In this document: piece after piece, positions 5,121 through 6,263 of the stretch
Position numbering within the stretch: the stretch's first letter is position 1
How the letters are laid out: every line of letters starts with the position of its first letter
From: Candidatus Gastranaerophilales bacterium
GTDB taxonomy: Bacteria; Cyanobacteriota; Vampirovibrionia; Gastranaerophilales; Gastranaerophilaceae
Length of the DNA stretch: 6,263 nucleotides
Assembly (NCBI GenBank): GCA_900767135.1
Contig: CAAFYU010000021.1
Coordinates: forward strand, 1 to 6,263
Reading direction: 5' to 3'
Position numbers and translations under genes: made by a program
The notes under the pieces: model-generated
Databases searched by the model: none
The model's input: the letters and a program-made list of their open reading frames with translations, nothing else
What the model was told of the DNA's origin: nothing

Positions 5121-5225
5121 TTATAACTCCTTAAAAATTTTGTTCATCATATCAACGCAAGATTTAATCGCTTGTTCGTAATTGTTGGGGCGATTTACCC
5201 ATTCGATAAATTTAATAATTGTCAT
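5121..5225 (-). CDS. 34-aa micro-protein
   Basis: This small ORF exactly fills the gap between its neighbours. ATG 5225 shares its A with the previous stop (TAATG) and has GGAGGG nine bases upstream. Its stop TAA (5123-5121) falls two bases before the LuxR-like ATG, and its last codons (AAG GAG) supply that gene's SD. The product starts MTIIKFIEWVNRPNNYEQAI and continues KSCVDMMNKIFKEL, an amphipathic helical peptide without a clear membrane span. Function unknown. The precise junctions on both sides make chance unlikely, though gene finders with a length cutoff would miss it. Confidence 0.7.
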   Translation of the reverse strand: MTIIKFIEWVNRPNNYEQAIKSCVDMMNKIFKEL

Positions 5226-5506
5226 TAAATCAAACCCTCCGTCTTTAGTTCCTGTAATAAAGTTTGTTGCATTGTCGGGCAACTAATATGTTCAATCGCT
5301 TCAACGGTTTTCTTTTTGAGTTTTTCGTGTTTCATTTCGAGTTTTTGGAACAAGTCGCCGTAATACTTATCTCTTGCAGCAACACGACCACTCGTCCAAC
5401 TCCAAAAAGTTATGATTTTGTAAGTTTGAAATCCTAACCATAAAATAATGTTGGTAAAACCAAGTCCCAAGCAAATTGCCGTCATAATAGAAACTAACTT
5501 TGTCAT
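5225..5506 (-). CDS. Small membrane protein with charged helical tail
   Basis: This is a 93-aa protein. ATG 5506 is preferred because AAGGAGG stands five bases before it, overlapping the previous stop. A GTG at 5533 in the same frame would add nine residues, but the SD would then be inside the coding region. Residues 4-33 are hydrophobic (VSIMTAICLGLGFTNIILWL and onward), giving one long or two tight membrane spans. A basic/aromatic turn and a charged helix follow (DLFQKLEMKHEKLKKKTVEA), and the end TLLQELKTEGLI is amphipathic. It is a membrane-anchored coiled-coil-like protein, holin-like in size, but no lysis genes are nearby. Role unknown. Confidence 0.75.
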   Translation of the reverse strand: MTKLVSIMTAICLGLGFTNIILWLGFQTYKIITFWSWTSGRVAARDKYYGDLFQKLEMKHEKLKKKTVEAIEHISCPTMQQTLLQELKTEGLI

Positions 5507-5516
5507 AAAATCCTCC

Positions 5517-5738
5517 TTAAATATCTCTTTCACTAATAACTTCTTTTTGTTCGTGGTAAACGCCGTTTATATCCCAAAACCCCAAATCAACCTCGAACTT
5601 TTCCTTTATTTGCTCATAACAGCAAGAGCCGTTACATTTGCCTTTTGCACAACACTTCTCGCAAAAATCGGAATATTCGCCAAAAACCTCATCATAAAAG
5701 TTTTTTATTTTCTTACCTTTGTTTTTATTTTTTGCCAT
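5517..5738 (-). CDS. Small Cys-rich protein, unknown function
   Basis: This 73-aa protein begins with the basic MAKNKNKGKKIKNFYDEVFG and then has a tight cysteine cluster, CEKCCAKGKCNGSCC (residues 26-40, six Cys), followed by an acidic half (FEVDLGFWDINGVYHEQKEV). The cluster could bind zinc or an iron-sulfur centre; no signal peptide suggests disulfide use. It sits directly after the C5-methyltransferase, whose final codons (GGAGGAT) form its SD, so the two are coupled. No family recognised. Confidence 0.75.
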   Translation of the reverse strand: MAKNKNKGKKIKNFYDEVFGEYSDFCEKCCAKGKCNGSCCYEQIKEKFEVDLGFWDINGVYHEQKEVISERDI

Positions 5739-5740
5739 TT

Positions 5741-6263
5741 TTAATCCTCCATAAACTTAAATATGTGTTTTATAACTTCAACCGTCCAAGCATCGCCGAT
5801 TACTCCTGCTGCCCGATTCCTGTCGAGTACCCTCGTGTAACCGTCGGGCAACGTTTGACATCGTTCTAATTCGGTTTGATTTAAGTATCTTGCCGAGCGT
5901 TTGTTGTCTTTTTCTTCAAAAACAAGAGTTGTAAAACCCGTCGAAAAATAGCGATGTAACATTCGGTCGATATTTTTTAAAGGTCTTGAGTCGCTCTCTA
6001 ACAAACATCTCGCCTTTAATCTATCAGCGAATCCACTTGTTAAAATACTTTGCAAATAGATTTTTTGGTCGAGTGGTTGTGGAATCGCACAAGTCGGAAA
6101 TCCAAAAAGGTTATAATTTTTAAAACCGATGTTTGTCCAATAATAACGATTTCTCATTTGTGCCGATACAAGACTTGAGTTAATATTAGCGGGATAACAA
6201 CCGAGCGTTCTTGATATTGTTTCGTAATCCTCTAACGGCATTTCAACGTTTTCAAGTAAGAAA
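5741..6263 (-). CDS. C5-cytosine DNA methyltransferase, C-terminal part
   Basis: The gene enters from the right edge. The frame is open to 6263 and reads FLLENVE before the first internal Met, so the true start is outside. ENV is motif VI. Downstream, NSSLVSAQMRNRYYWTNIG contains motif VIII (QxRxR), RYLNQTELERCQTLPDGYT is motif IX, and GVIGDAWTVEVIKHIFKF is motif X, with Asp where Asn is usual. The SSLVSAQ...YYWTN form is that of phage Dcm-like enzymes related to DNMT3. It transfers a methyl group from SAM to cytosine C5. The catalytic PCQ motif and cofactor motif I lie beyond the window, and the stretch between VIII and IX, which carries target recognition, is short (about 75 residues). Its likely use is protection of phage DNA from restriction; no endonuclease is nearby. 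Confidence 0.92.
   Translation of the reverse strand, partial: FLLENVEMPLEDYETISRTLGCYPANINSSLVSAQMRNRYYWTNIGFKNYNLFGFPTCAIPQPLDQKIYLQSILTSGFADRLKARCLLESDSRPLKNIDRMLHRYFSTGFTTLVFEEKDNKRSARYLNQTELERCQTLPDGYTRVLDRNRAAGVIGDAWTVEVIKHIFKFMED

Noticed and set aside
5448..5869. Two plus-strand ORFs over the membrane, Cys-rich and methyltransferase genes
   Set aside because: They are antisense shadows without SD; the minus-strand genes have clear motifs and starts.
1..6263. CRISPR array, tRNA, insertion sequence or restriction endonuclease
   Set aside because: I saw no regularly spaced repeats, cloverleaf pattern, transposase motif or recognisable nuclease motif anywhere in the window.

Overview
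The window is AT-rich (by eye about two-thirds A+T) and almost every gene lies on the minus strand. Genes abut or overlap by 1 to 28 bases, and nearly every start has a strong AGGAGG-type Shine-Dalgarno (SD) sequence. This layout, together with two modification methylases, a Gp37/Gp68 (DUF5131) protein and many small unassigned ORFs, indicates a phage or prophage of a low-GC, SD-using host, most likely a Bacillota-type bacterium. The genetic code looks standard: TGA, TAA and TAG all end genes and TGG encodes Trp. No structural, packaging, integrase or replication gene is visible, so phage identity is inferred.

In the direction of transcription (right to left), the long operon (6263 to 926) begins inside a C5-cytosine DNA methyltransferase. 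It continues with a Cys-rich 73-aa protein, a membrane protein with a charged helical tail, and a 34-aa micro-ORF. A LuxR-type HTH/coiled-coil protein, a coiled-coil protein with two CxxC pairs, and a 77-aa C-terminally anchored membrane protein follow. Next come a HAD-family phosphatase resembling polynucleotide 3'-phosphatases, an unrecognised 105-aa protein, a second small HTH protein, the DUF5131 radical-SAM-like protein and a zinc-ribbon protein. The operon ends with a small basic protein whose frame is broken at an A7 run, and an 82-aa CPHC protein. A perfect 12-bp-stem hairpin at 795-830 is the probable terminator.

The 605-925 region is a regulatory gap. It holds two hairpins, four TTACAC-type repeats, and a 27-aa plus-strand ORF with a good SD, the only plausible plus-strand gene. 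To its left a second minus-strand unit begins: a 176-aa CPKC protein, then the N-terminus of an N6-adenine/N4-cytosine methyltransferase that runs off the left edge.

Two methylases of different chemistry, with no endonuclease in view, suggest modification of the phage's own DNA against host restriction. The HTH, zinc-binding and membrane proteins look like accessory host-takeover genes. I cannot demonstrate a new system. The observations most worth checking are the A7 frameshift, the C9 tract in the LuxR-like gene, the 34-aa gene and the plus-strand micro-ORF.
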